Of a stretch of 64,000 nucleotides of DNA, positions 11,832 through 21,923 are shown piece after piece (positions within the stretch are counted from its first letter, which is position 1; the number at the start of each line of letters is the position of its first letter). The notes beneath the pieces were generated by a model. It did no database searches. It was not told the DNA's origin and worked only from the letters and a program-made list of their open reading frames with translations. Source of the stretch: Nemertoderma westbladi (Eukaryota > Xenacoelomorpha > Nemertodermatida > Nemertodermatidae); NCBI GenBank assembly GCA_032718475.1, contig JAUCBJ010001489.1:1-64000 (forward strand), in the 5' to 3' direction. A program made the position numbers and the translations under genes.

Positions 11832-12255
11832 TTACTTGCCAAAATTGTGTACTGAGTTGTATTCCCAATAATCTCCTTTCTCGATTCCATACGTTTTAGG
11901 AATAGAGTCGTTAGTTCCCAAAGCTCTCTCAAAGACACTATTTACTGTAGCTGCTAGACAAATCGAAAATAATTTAAGTTTCCAATGACTTTCCAATATC
12001 TCTTGCCAATTGGTTAGTTCCAGCCTTGAGAGCGCTTCCCTCATGTTTCTCTCCAAGATGATTTTCGACAATTCCTCTATTGAGTATTGGAAAAAACGGA
12101 ACATAATACACGGCGAGGCTATGGATCTTGCATCTTTCTGTCCTCTCTCCAATTGTTTAATGGAGGTTGATAAAGTTCTATCCTGGCCCAGAGTTGCTCC
12201 TGTGAGAACTCTTTCTGAACTGTGCCGAACTGACCTTTCTGACGTGCCTTTCTGA
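11832..12255 (-). other. Unidentified open frame beside foldback repeat
   Basis: A minus-strand frame of 106 codons from 12152 stays open upstream to about 12255. It has a helical, charged composition (SIEELSKIILERNMREAL segment) and no motif I know. It lies immediately downstream, in minus orientation, of the 305-bp foldback repeat. The second copy of that repeat (42.9 kb) also has a minus-strand orphan frame in the same position, so both frames may belong to one kind of element. The two frames do not look alike by eye. Confidence 0.25.
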
Positions 12256-12264
12256 ACTATACAG

Positions 12265-12570
12265 TAGTTAATTCGTCACCTGATGCTAACTTTTCTCTTG
12301 ATGTTGGTACCGGCAGACATGGCTCCTATTATCTCTAATCGTTGCAAATTTGTTGCATATATGATCCATTCCACAGGAAATGACTGACAAACAACTAATA
12401 CCGGTACATAATGTAACTGGCATTTGGTTCAAACAAATGCCAGTTACATTATGTATTAGTTGTTTGTTAGTCATGTTGCGTCGTTATGGCAAACCCGCCA
12501 TCCATAAAGTGTAAAGTTAAATGAGTAAATCTAAATAATAACAAAATGTCCGTTAAATAAGTTACAAATG
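12265..12570. repeat. 305-bp dispersed repeat with long hairpin, copy 1
   Basis: It matches 42906-43210 almost throughout, starting TTAATTCGTCACC and ending GTTAAATAAGTTACAAA. The centre (12381-12473) is a strong hairpin: CATAATGTAACTGGCATTTG pairs with its reverse complement across a short loop, flanked by the pairing arms TGACTGACAAAC and GTTTGTTAGTCA. It is probably a foldback or MITE-type element. Confidence 0.85.
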
Positions 12571-12784
12571 TCACGATGAAATGTGCTATACTACTTGAAC
12601 TACTTACTACTTTGTTTAATCAAAAAAATAACTGTTGTAAATAATATACTAATATATTATTAAGTCTAGACCCCAATGACTAATTGAGTTATATATGGAA
12701 CAGGAATACAACATGACAAAAAAAAAACGGAACACCCACATCTGTCGTCGGTACATTGAGTTCAGTCAGTTTGACCTGAATTAA

Positions 12785-13420
12785 TTAGTCTGTTGAATGT
12801 GTCCGTTTGTGTTTAACCCCTGTTTTTAGATCCCCCTTCACCTCTGTCAGTAACGTCTTGGCTGTCAGGTTCCTATCTACTAGTGTAAAGTTTGGTGTGT
12901 CAGTGAAGAATGACAAAGTATCCAAACTAAAGTCTTTAACACAGTGTTGTCTCTGTATTAAGTTCAGCAAAAGGCGTCATTGGGATGAGCCAATGGCAAA
13001 CTGTAATTGTGGTATTGGTACCACCCCCTGTCCTGTTTCGTGCAATTTTGCCATTGGATCAGAGACTCGTCACATGGTACAGCCGTCGCCCCCCACATGC
13101 AGTCCTATACGTCCTCTGTATACCGTGGTGTCCGTTTCAAGGTAATTTGCTCCACAAATTCCAGACCCAGAAAGGCGTGGTTGGAAATGGATTGAGCAAT
13201 ATTGATCTGATCTCTAGAACAAGAGTCTCTGAGTGTTTAACAGCTGTGAAGAGTCCTTGGTGTAGTGTGGCTTATAACTTGCCTTGGCCAATGGCGGATA
13301 GATGTATACCTCGTGAGTCAAGGACGTTTCCGCCCTCAACTTGCTGACTTAATGTGCCACCAATCCCAATAGCGGATCTATCCCCGTAAGTTGTAGATTT
13401 GCCATGTGGAGGCAAAAGTT
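12785..13420 (-). other. Protein-like minus-strand fragments, unidentified
   Basis: Downstream of the viral-like ORF, the minus strand holds short open pieces in shifting frames: a Gly/Ser-rich piece at about 13265-13415, in the same frame as the upstream ORF after its stops, and a 61-codon piece at 12785-12970. Neither has a known motif. They may be the decayed continuation of the 13.4-15.2 kb element or chance. Forward frames over the same DNA look like shadows. Confidence 0.25.
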
Positions 13421-13436
13421 TATAAGTTTATTTTTA

Positions 13437-15228
13437 TTAAAGTTTGTTATTTAAGTTTATAATGAACTTACGACCAGACATGGAATTGTATCTCATAAAG
13501 TTTAGCATAGTATCATTGAGAGTAGGTCCTAGGGATGACAAATAATACCCAGGGACTGTTCTTATACTAAAACTGTCGCGTGCATAGCTTATTAATGATT
13601 GTGTAGCCAGCAACTTGGCACCTTCCATTAAGTCAGAAGCAAAATTGATTAAAACTTCTTTTTTTAACCAGTGCATTTCTTCAATCTTGGTTTGATCTTT
13701 TATATCTTCGATCTCTCTCCTATGATCAGATGTGCGAGGCATGTAGAAAGGTAGGTGCCAGCCTGAAGAATCAGTCTCACATCTTTTCAGGTGATTAAGT
13801 ATCAGGTTATGGTGGCACTTGTTGTGCTCGCATTTAAGGTTCCACAATGTCTTTAAATTAGTTAGTAGAAGTAAATCATGACAGCCCATTATAGTGTCAA
13901 TTAGAGAAGGAGGAGGAAATCCACCAAGTGATGGAGGTAATAATAATTGTTTATGATCATCCCACATTCTACGCTTTGAACTAAAAAATCTGGTTAATCC
14001 AAATACACATTGAAATCTATGCAAGAAACATGCATATATTAGGGATGCTTGAATACCATCACCGTTGCATGACAATAGCTGCTGCATTGTTGATGTACAA
14101 CTATTATAATAGTTTTCAGGTGTAATATCTCTACTGATTTGCAAAGGACCCGTTACAAACTTCAAAACTGCTAACACCTGTTTCCCCATATTCATGAATT
14201 CTGATTTAAACTCACAGATAGATGGTGAGCTATTGCTTTTTTCTGAAATTATCATATTACACATGTTTTCGACTGTTGAGAATACCTTTTGATAAAGCAT
14301 AATCATATCTTTGACTTCCTGCCATTGTGTTGGCACAGTAAACTCTATTTCCATTATATTGGCATAATCATCTGACGTGCCCATCTCATCATTTCTAATT
14401 TGTTTCACATTGTGGTACACTTTCTTTATATACAATATTGATATATGATGACTGTAATTGTTAACACATGTACCGTAAACGTCACTACACCTGTGCAACA
14501 TGCCTTGACCCATGTCAAATGTAGTCTCAACATATGAGTTACCCTTTTTAAGTATCTCATGTACAAAAGTCTCATTGTCATCCAATTCCATCTTTTTAAT
14601 GATTTTCTTAAAACCATTTTTACATAACTTATAGGGATTTCCATTCTCTTGTATGTGTGACATGCAAGCTCCAACTCCATGACATCGCTATACTCTTGCA
14701 TATCAAATGCAACCATGATAACCCTGAATGCTTGTGGGTGGTGGTTTGGACCCCATTTACCATGATCGTAAGTCCAGTAAGTTGTCCACACTTTCTTTTC
14801 TCCTTTGATCTTAATTGTATTGTTAGTGGGATCTGATCTGTCAGTTTGATATATGGATGAAACATTTTCCGTCATTGCTTCACAGACCCTCTTTCTAAAG
14901 TTAACTTCATTGCTTTTTACATCTAAACAACTAGTAGGCATTGATTTAGACACTGCTAATGCCGGCATCTCCACTAATCTAAATTTAAGCTTCCCTGCAG
15001 TGTCTGATAAAGTAAGTTCACGTACGCTAATTACCTGTTGTTTTGCTGCAATTCCAAAGTATATAGGTTGTGCATCAACACAACCTGATATGTCATTGAC
15101 TAGTTCGTAAATGCTAACATCTTCTGTTGCAATCTTATTAAGTAAACTCAGAACTGCTTGAGTTGTTACTTCACGACCATTCTTGAAAGGTTGCAGTAAC
15201 ACACCTTGATAATCTGCTTTATATTTTT
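13437..15228 (-). pseudogene. Endogenous bunyavirus-like RNA polymerase (L) fragment
   Basis: Two overlapping minus frames (15202-14426 and 14663-13437) together read as one polymerase core with a frame change near 14665. Visible in order: a basic VREL block (pre-motif A/F region, residues about 60-80 of the first frame); motif A as DHGKWGPN (146-153, near 14767); motif B as MGQGMLHRCS (51-60 of the second frame); motif C as TSDD (96-99); a Lys in the motif D position; and motif E as EFKSEF (151-156). This set, with SDD at motif C and E-F-x-S-x-F at motif E, is typical of segmented negative-strand viruses (Bunyaviricetes, including arenavirus-like lineages), whose L protein copies and transcribes the viral RNA in the cytoplasm. 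About 590 residues remain of a protein normally over 2000, so both ends are missing. There are no introns. AATAAA-like words follow the last stop. It is an inactive genomic fossil; the virus family cannot be resolved by eye. Confidence 0.88.
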
Positions 15229-15292
15229 AGAATTATTATAATTAATTTTGTTATGTTTATAATGAATTATATCTTTTGACAGACTAATTGAT

Positions 15293-15310
15293 GGGGGGGG
15301 GGGGGGGGGG
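15293..15310. repeat. G18 homopolymer
   Basis: An uninterrupted run of 18 G just upstream (minus orientation) of the viral-like ORF. It could form a quadruplex; the true length is uncertain in any assembly. Confidence 0.85.
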
Positions 15311-15391
15311 CAATCAATATTCTCCCCTCTACAGGTGAAAATTGAGACAAATAACAGCCTGTTTACTACTAAAATAAAACTGCATCCTGTT

Positions 15392-15655
15392 CTATAGGAA
15401 AAAAACATTATAGGGGAAATTTTAGCAAATTGTGTATATTTTAGCCGATAGACAAGATTACATGTTTACCAAGTTTGATATAATTTAGTCAGAGATTGAA
15501 AGAGTTACGATTTTAATGAATTACGTTATTTTGTTCCTCTAAGACAGACGATTTCTGCAAATCCTTGACAAAAACAAATATTGTTTTCTGCATCAGATGT
15601 ATCAAACATTCAGCAAGATATTGGAAATAAAAGTAAATTGAAATAGTGCAATTTT
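15392..15655. repeat. Dispersed repeat, copy 1 (inverted copy at 61.9 kb)
   Basis: The reverse complement of 61880-62152 matches with only a handful of substitutions over about 265 bp, including ACAAGATTACATGTTTACC and GCATCAGATGTATCAAACAT. No coding capacity. It is the terminal or internal part of an unidentified mobile element. Confidence 0.9.
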
Positions 15656-15905
15656 ACTTCTTAACCTTTATAAACTGAATAAAATTAACTGTATTAGAGC
15701 AATTATATTTGACACCTTTATGAACTAAGTAAAAAAGTACCTTGAATTACTGCAATTATACTTGCTTGAGTAAAGCAATTATATTTGGCAACTTTATGAA
15801 CTGAGTAAAAAAGTAACTTGAATTACTGCAATTATACTTAATACCTTTATGAAATGTGTAAAAGTAACTGAAAGTAAAGCAATTATACTTGATACCTATA
15901 TGAAC
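15643..15905. repeat. About 52-bp tandem repeat
   Basis: The word GCAATTAT recurs at 15699, 15752, 15775, 15828 and 15879 (spacings 53, 23, 53, 51) with shared TTTATGAACTGAGTAAAAAAGT flanks. It directly abuts the dispersed repeat ending at 15655. Confidence 0.8.
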
Positions 15906-16424
15906 TGAATTCGTATAATAATCGAGTTAGGGTTGGGGGGAATCACGAAGTCAAATCTTTAGGGTGATCAAAATAGGTAGATATTTGGTGCCAATATTTC
16001 GGCCACAACATGTAATAATAATAATAAATACAGTAATTATTTATATTATACAAAATAACAGGCCTTCAACAGGGCTAATCAGGATCTGTCGGGCTACGTA
16101 AGAAACTGACTACTGGACTAAAAACACTACTTCCCTAGATTCACTACTCAGACTATATCACTACTGGGTTGGTACTACCGGTAGGTTAGGTGTGGCAACA
16201 AAATATAATATTATTATGGGGCTACGCGTATCCGCGTATCCCTGTAATCGCCGGCAAAGCAATTAATTAACAGAATTTCAAACAAAAAATTTACAAAAAA
16301 TTTATTTAAAGCCGCAAAATAATTTAGTATACGATTGTTATTATTCGCACCAAGAATTAATATTAAAAGATATTCGTGAAAAATACGGAATTTATATTAC
16401 GATATGTCTGCGTACAGTATAATC
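15906..16424. other. Intergenic DNA, no gene seen
   Basis: Contains a short ATA microsatellite near 16015 and a GCGTATCCGCGTATCC doublet near 16227. Nothing else recognised. Confidence 0.5.
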
Positions 16425-17570
16425 TTACCATCCCCGGTTGTAATCTATGTTGTATTGCGTGTTGAGTGTTGGGTGCTCGTGTGTTATGAAATACTTCTCG
16501 CTGAGTTTTCTGTCGGTCCAATCCTTGCATATGCGTTTAATTTTGATTGTGAATGGGTGCGGTGTACTGTTATGGCCTTCATGTTTATCTAGAAAGTGTT
16601 CCCCGATTGGTTCTTTCCGGTTGGCATTATGTATAGAATTTCTATGTTTCATTATGCGTATGCGCAAGGGGCCCGCCGTTTCTCCTATGTAGTTCTCCAC
16701 TTTATGGGTGCACAGAGTACATTGTAATTCATAGACCACGTTGCTGGTAGTGCAGGCTCTAACTCCGTGGTTACAAGTGTAGCAGGGGGTGTTTCTAAGG
16801 GATGGACAAGGGGATCCCGTAAGGCTACCTCGTATCAGGAAACGTTTAAGGTTGGGGCCTGGTAGGTGGACAACCCTGATATTGGATCTGAGCGGGGACA
16901 ACTCAACAATAGTTTGTTCCCCTTTTCGTACATGTTCGTTAAAAAATGGTATAACTAATGGTATACACGTAGCGTTAACATTTTTGCGTGGGCGGGTTTT
17001 GGGTATTGGACCTAATATTGTATTCTGGGTGCTGATACGTGGGTGTGGGGCGGGGTGGTTAGTATGTCTGGGCATGTTGTGGGGGCTAGTCCTGGTGTAT
17101 GTATACAGTACAGTATGTGTACAGTATGTGTATTATTGGTGTTGGCGTGGGAGTGTCCGTTAGTGCGTGGGCGTAATGGTGGGTTAGTGCTCGATATTGT
17201 GTTTCTACGGCTAGTGCTATTATTCCGTGGGTGTGTTATGGGGGGGAAAGTGCGTTAGATATAAGTTTGGTATCTAAGTGGGCGGGGTAGTCATTGTTAC
17301 ACAGGATGTTTCTAACTTTATCAAGACTGCGTGAGCGGCCGTTCGGGGTGTTACTATTGCAAATAGCGCGTTGAATGGTTGACCTAGCGACATTGACAAT
17401 CATGTTTCGGGGGTGGTTACTGTGGTAGTTCAAAATGATACCAGCACTACTAGGTTTAATAAAAAGTTCAAAATCTATCCGTCCTTCGTTGTTAATGGTG
17501 GTTGTCACGTCAAGGAATGCTAAACTAGAGAAAGATTTCTCCATGGTTTCTGACTTCTGATTTCTGACTA
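16425..17570 (-). mobile_element. Penelope-like element fragment (RT thumb + GIY-YIG)
   Basis: The minus frame 17544-17236 begins with an FLDV block followed by FIKPSSAGIILNYHSNHP, the post-catalytic part of a Penelope-like reverse transcriptase. After a frame change between 17236 and 17075, the frame 17075-16425 gives a Cys-rich linker (C-x2-C, C...LC-x2-C) and a GIY-YIG endonuclease signature (NYIGETAGPLRIRIMKHRNSI), ending at a natural stop. In intact elements the RT copies RNA primed at nicks made by the GIY-YIG nuclease. The RT palm is missing, so this is a 5'-truncated, frameshifted copy. It belongs to a family distinct from the complete element at 30.3 kb. Confidence 0.85.
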
Positions 17571-18235
17571 TCCGACAATCTGTCCGTCAAATATGAGAAA
17601 AGGGCATACAATCTAGTTAAAAGTTCAGCTAGAGGGGTTTTCCTGGTCGCAGAATTCATTTCGAGTGTCAGATTTAACATCGGAAGACTTCCAAATTGTC
17701 TGTTTGGCAGTCAAGCTGTCTGTTGGTAATTTTTTGACGGACATACTGACAGGCATATAGACAGAAACGACAAGGCCAAATTTGAATATTGACATCAGAA
17801 ATAAAGTCACCAACCACGAAAACCCTTATAGGGAATTTTGTAGACAGATAGTTTGCTTTTTATTGATGGACAGACATTCTGACGGACAAATCGACAGTCA
17901 ATCGGACAGACAGCCATATCTCGAGAAGTAAGACAGATCTTGCTAAACGGTTTTAAAATTTGGAATCTTCATCTCTAAATGAAATATAATAAAAAAAAAT
18001 TTTTTTTTTATATTAATACTTATTTATTATCAATAAAGAGTAAAATTTAGAACATTGCACAAATAAATAATGTATAGATATATGTATATGTATAAAACAC
18101 AGTCAAGATGAGCTTCAATTTGAATATTTGTATATTGACAGAGAATCATAAGATAAATCAATTGGATTATAGAGTGGAAAATTTAAATTTAGATTATTCA
18201 ATTGCGAGTATTAATAAGTTGTGTTACAGTCACCA
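17571..18235. other. Intergenic DNA with GACAGAC-type repeats
   Basis: Scattered TCTGTC / GACGGACAGACAG words at 17575-17930, then AT-rich DNA. No gene recognised. Confidence 0.5.
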
Positions 18236-19668
18236 TCACCCATCAACCCCATCAAACAGTCCGATGTAGTGGAAGGGTGTGTCCACGGTTCCCACCAACG
18301 ACGCCGCGTTTCCCATGAGAATTGCCACCACCAAGCGTCTCAGCAAAAACTTCCGTTGCGACCGTTGCTCATGGGTCCGAGCATGAAGACGCGCCCCGAC
18401 TTCCTGGAGGAAGCTGGCAGTCTCGGGTCCAGGTCGACCAAAGGTCTCAAAGGCCACAGGACTGAAGTAGCAGCGACCACGCTCTACCAACTCGCTATAC
18501 TTCCTAATCTTCACCCGCTCAGCCTCCTCAGCAGCACGCCACCAGCGATGAGGGTCTGCTGGAGATGACTCGTGGCGAGGGGATCCGTTACGGTTGCGTC
18601 CCAGGCCAATGAGCGGCCGCGGTTCCAAGGCATCACTGTAACCCCGTCAACCCTCTTACCATCGCTCTGACACAGACCTGGGGGCTCAAGGATGGGGGAC
18701 ACCCCGCAGCTGACCAGCGCCCGCCTTACTATATCGTTCAACATAGCGTGGTGGGGATGCCGGCCAGCGCTCCTCAGGTAGCAGATACCATGGAGACCAT
18801 CAGCAGCTACCAGGCTACCACAGCAACAGGTATGCGGCTCGACTACCTTACATCCCAGCTGCATGGCAACGGCGATGCAGAAGTGGCTGTCATCCAGCTT
18901 CAGTCCCAACGACGAGATGGGTAGAGCACTGAGCCAGCATCCGGCAACTGGGTGGTCCAGGGAATTTAACCTAGCAAGGTCGACTGGGGATGAAACTAGA
19001 CGCAGCGCTGCGAGGTTAGCCAAGTGGACTGGGGCCACCCACGCCCTCTGAGCAGTCATAGAGGGTAGAGTAGCGTCCGAAGGGAGGGAGGATATCCAGA
19101 ACTCCCGGGCCAACTCGTTGGTTGGGCTCACCACCCCCACTGAGTGGAGCAGGCGGTCGGACAGAGAAGAACAGGCAGCCACGGCTGGCGGATGGTGCGA
19201 GCTGCACTGCCGAACTCAGTCCGAGACCACCCACCCGTGCGGGGAGGCAGGCCTGGTCCCAGGCTGGGTCGCTGATATTAGTGTTAGCGACTTCCTGCAG
19301 GGTACTTCGGAGGATATCGTCGTAGTTCTTAAGTGATTCAGGGAATAGGAAGCACGGCGCTGTCCGGAGGAAGCCAAGGTTAGCCGAGGTATGGCAAATG
19401 AATTCTTTAGGAGGAAGAAGCCGTGGTGGGCATCTAGTAGAGGTATGCGGCAGGCTAGGGTAGAGAGGTCCCCTATCTTTGATGCGAGGCAGGATGCTAT
19501 AGCGGCATCACCAATGCGGGCACCCAGCATTGACAGCTGTTCAAGGGGTGGGTACTTGATACCAGGGCAGACTGAGTTGAACTCCAACTGGATACGGGCG
19601 CGAGATTCCTCTGTCTCCAGCCCTAGGAAGAAAAGTTCACTCCTCCCAGGGTTTATCCTCAACCCCAA
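18236..19668 (-). mobile_element. Non-LTR retrotransposon, 3' part, frameshifted
   Basis: Three minus frames in sequence: 19668-19216 has the post-RT GLRINPGRSE block, a LGARIGD stretch and an FAIPRLT block; 19182-18511 has a W.SALPISSLGL block, paired Cys (HTCCCGS), then GRHPHHAMLNDIV, DGKRVDG and WDATV; 18628-18236 holds a tail with GNAASLVG. The D...(R/K)..DG...WDATV layout suggests a PD-(D/E)XK-type nuclease module commonly found C-terminal to RT in some LINE lineages. The GC content is far higher than the surroundings, suggesting a fairly recent arrival. At least two frameshifts separate the pieces, so it is inactive. The clade is not assigned. Confidence 0.75.
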
Positions 19669-19974
19669 AAAACCTCAAAAAACCTCAAAAAAAATTGAAA
19701 AAAAATTTGATTTCCTGTACTGATCCCCTTAAAAGTAGTAATTCTCCGGGATGATATGGACGCGAAATTCCATTAAATTCCATTTGTGAAAATCTTCGTA
19801 TATCATTCCAGTATGTTATTGTTAAAGAATTTTGTGGCTCTAAAACCCTATCTACAACTCAAAACTTCAGCTATAAGGTTAGTTAACTATATTGTAATTA
19901 TGATAAAGTGAGTTGATAAACTAAATAAAGTAAATAAGCAATATAATAATTTATTAATTATTTTGGGTGTCGTC

Positions 19975-20094
19975 CATAAAAGGACGCCGAGATCAGAGGG
20001 GGTCATCAAAATCCGGACATATTCCGACAGGGGGGAGGGGGGGTCCATAAATCCGGGATTTTGATTTACTCAGACGTCCTTTATGGATGACCCC
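19975..20094. mobile_element. Small MITE with about 22-bp inverted termini
   Basis: The left end GGGTGTCGTCCATAAAAGGA and the right end, read on the other strand, GGGGTCATCCATAAAGGACG are near-identical inverted termini around a 120-bp unit. No coding capacity and no clear target duplication. Confidence 0.65.
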
Positions 20095-20292
20095 TTGAGC
20101 ATTATGTTTTTATATATACAGTATAGGTCTGATTCAGATAGTCGGAAGCACAATACGGGATATTGTAAAGAATAATATTAAGTAGTTTTAGTTTAAACTA
20201 GGCCTATTTTATACTGTTATATAGTTTTTAATATTTCTCACATTCACACATAACATTCCGTTGATACTGTTATTTCTGTATCACCTCTGTAA

Positions 20293-20571
20293 CTAATATA
20301 CTTCAGTATAATTTATATTTCTGGTTAGAAAACACACCACACTGTGGACACTAGTAGAGCCAGATTCTGGTGGTAGAGCCAATGGTGGCGGTGTCACCAC
20401 GTTTGTTGATGGCAGCTGAACCGGTTCAGATTGAGGCTGTCGGGTGGAGTAATATATTTGTGAGGGGTATAGATTACTAATTTCGGTACGTGCATTTGGT
20501 AGGTGTACAGCCATTTGACCAGGTGTCGGCGAAATACGAATTTGAGAGTGGCGTTGCGGGAAGAATGTCAA
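20293..20571 (-). other. Proline-rich open frame, possible exon
   Basis: A 92-codon minus frame rich in Pro, Ser and Thr (LPSTNVVTPPPLALPPES). No strong splice donor is seen at its end. It has no recognisable domain and may be chance. Confidence 0.2.
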
Positions 20572-20710
20572 TGCAAGAATATATAAATGTTATAATACAG
20601 TTGATATTTTGTATTATTTAGTGATAGGGTTTGGTTTGGTTAGATTAGTTTGTGTAGGGTTACGCTTGGATAGTGTTAGGTTTGTCCACGGCTAGGTTAG
20701 CAAGCAAACA

Positions 20711-20955
20711 CTTTCGCCGTGAGGACCAGCCAGTGCATAATCTTGTACTTTGGCAGCCTCATGGAGTGAATAGGCATGGTGGACAGCCCATGACTTTCTT
20801 GAGACACATCTTAAAGGACACTGGCCTTAAAGATGCGGATGATCTAGCAAATGTCATGGGTGATGGGGAGTTGTGGCGGTGCAATTTTGTTGACAAGCCG
20901 GCACAGCATTCTTAAAAATGCAGCTGCAATGCAGCATGCCGATCCTAGTAGTAGT
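20711..20955 (+). mobile_element. 5'-truncated LINE tail with target-site duplication
   Basis: Flanked by AGCAAGCAAACA at 20699-20710 and 20956-20967. The insert encodes only the last ~75 residues of a LINE RT polyprotein (FRREDQPVHNLVLWQPHG...) and ends in a (TAG)n tail. It matches 50788-51032 with about three substitutions in 245 bp, so both insertions look young. Confidence 0.9.
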
Positions 20956-20965
20956 AGCAAGCAAA

Positions 20966-21042
20966 CAGTCGGCTGAAGCCGGAGGCGACCCAAAGGCTCA
21001 TCTGTCGATCGCGCTCAACCAACTGATCTACCCCAGTACCCA
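20966..21042 (-). repeat. tRNA-derived SINE-like unit
   Basis: On the minus strand GTAGATCAGTTGGTT resembles an A box and GGGTCGCCTCC a damaged B box about 40 bp later. The LINE tail above inserted at its edge. Confidence 0.45.
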
Positions 21043-21171
21043 CCATTAGGTTAGGTTAGGTTATGTTAAAAAACCCAAAATATAAAAATGACAAAAAATA
21101 ACAATTATCGGTATATAATATATATATACCATTTTCATAATTAAAAATTTATACCATTAGTGATAACTCAC

Positions 21172-21801
21172 TTCTTCTTAACCTTCTTGCCAACAAGAAT
21201 GGCTAGAGACTGCGACTGGTATTCTGAGTCACTGTCAATCACCTGCAATGCAACACGCTTGCGCTGCGCTGCGGCCATCAAACCTAGTCCGCTGCAGTTC
21301 TTTGTCTGACCCAACACAATCGGAGTCTGCCACAGACATTCTCTCGATTTCCCGAGCTCTTAGTAATGAATCTATATAATAGTAGACGTTGTTTACTACT
21401 TAAACAATAAAAAGTAAACATTGTATTGCTGTTCCATTTCGTACAAACCAGTTAAATATGTTATTGATAAATACTGGTATAGTAACCTACCGGTAAACCA
21501 GTACATATGAAATTACTAACTTTGTCTATTTACATATAAATATAATATATATAAAAATAATTGAAAATTATGATCAATCACCTGTATGGGAATTCCACAC
21601 GACTCGAATACTGAATAGCCCCCAATTACTGGCTGATTTACAGTCAGCTGGAGTACAATCTTTTAGGGCTTTAGATATAAGACGCGTAGATTCAGGATAT
21701 TGTACAGTTTTTGAGTCTTCTTCCAACCAACTGGTGCAGCACACCCCACTAAACTCGTCCTTCATCAACATTGAAGATGATATGCAGTAATTGCAAGCCA
21801 C
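21172..21801 (-). other. Two exon-like minus-strand pieces, unidentified
   Basis: Piece one (21801-21575) is open for 75 codons, Cys-rich (VCCTSWLEED...), and ends at CATACAG|GTGATT, a plausible splice donor. Piece two (21282-21172) is a 36-codon frame, MAAAQRKRVALQVIDSDSEY onward to KKVKKK, with a basic tail and a stop. Whether they belong to one transcript is unknown; the shared GTGATTGA word at both borders is curious. No family recognised. Confidence 0.25.
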
Positions 21802-21923
21802 AATTTATACAAATATGTATACTTTACTATAGATGTTTGTATGTCTTCTATATTGCTTCTAATAATATATGAAATTCACTAGGCCTAAACTAAACGTAAT
21901 GTAATTCCATGAATGTACCATAG

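Noticed and set aside
12807..13347. Forward frames of 62-120 codons
   Set aside because: No motif, no splice context, overlapping in all frames; the minus strand looks at least as protein-like.
13437..15228. RT or DNA transposase identity for the 13.4-15.2 kb ORF
   Set aside because: No RT (F/Y)xDD or DDE layout fits; the A-B-C-E set with SDD fits negative-strand virus polymerases.
16404..17258. Forward frames across the Penelope fragment
   Set aside because: The minus strand carries recognisable GIY-YIG and RT blocks; the forward frames are shadows.
18221..19336. Forward frames over the 18-19 kb LINE
   Set aside because: GC-rich DNA has few stops; the minus strand has the conserved LINE blocks.
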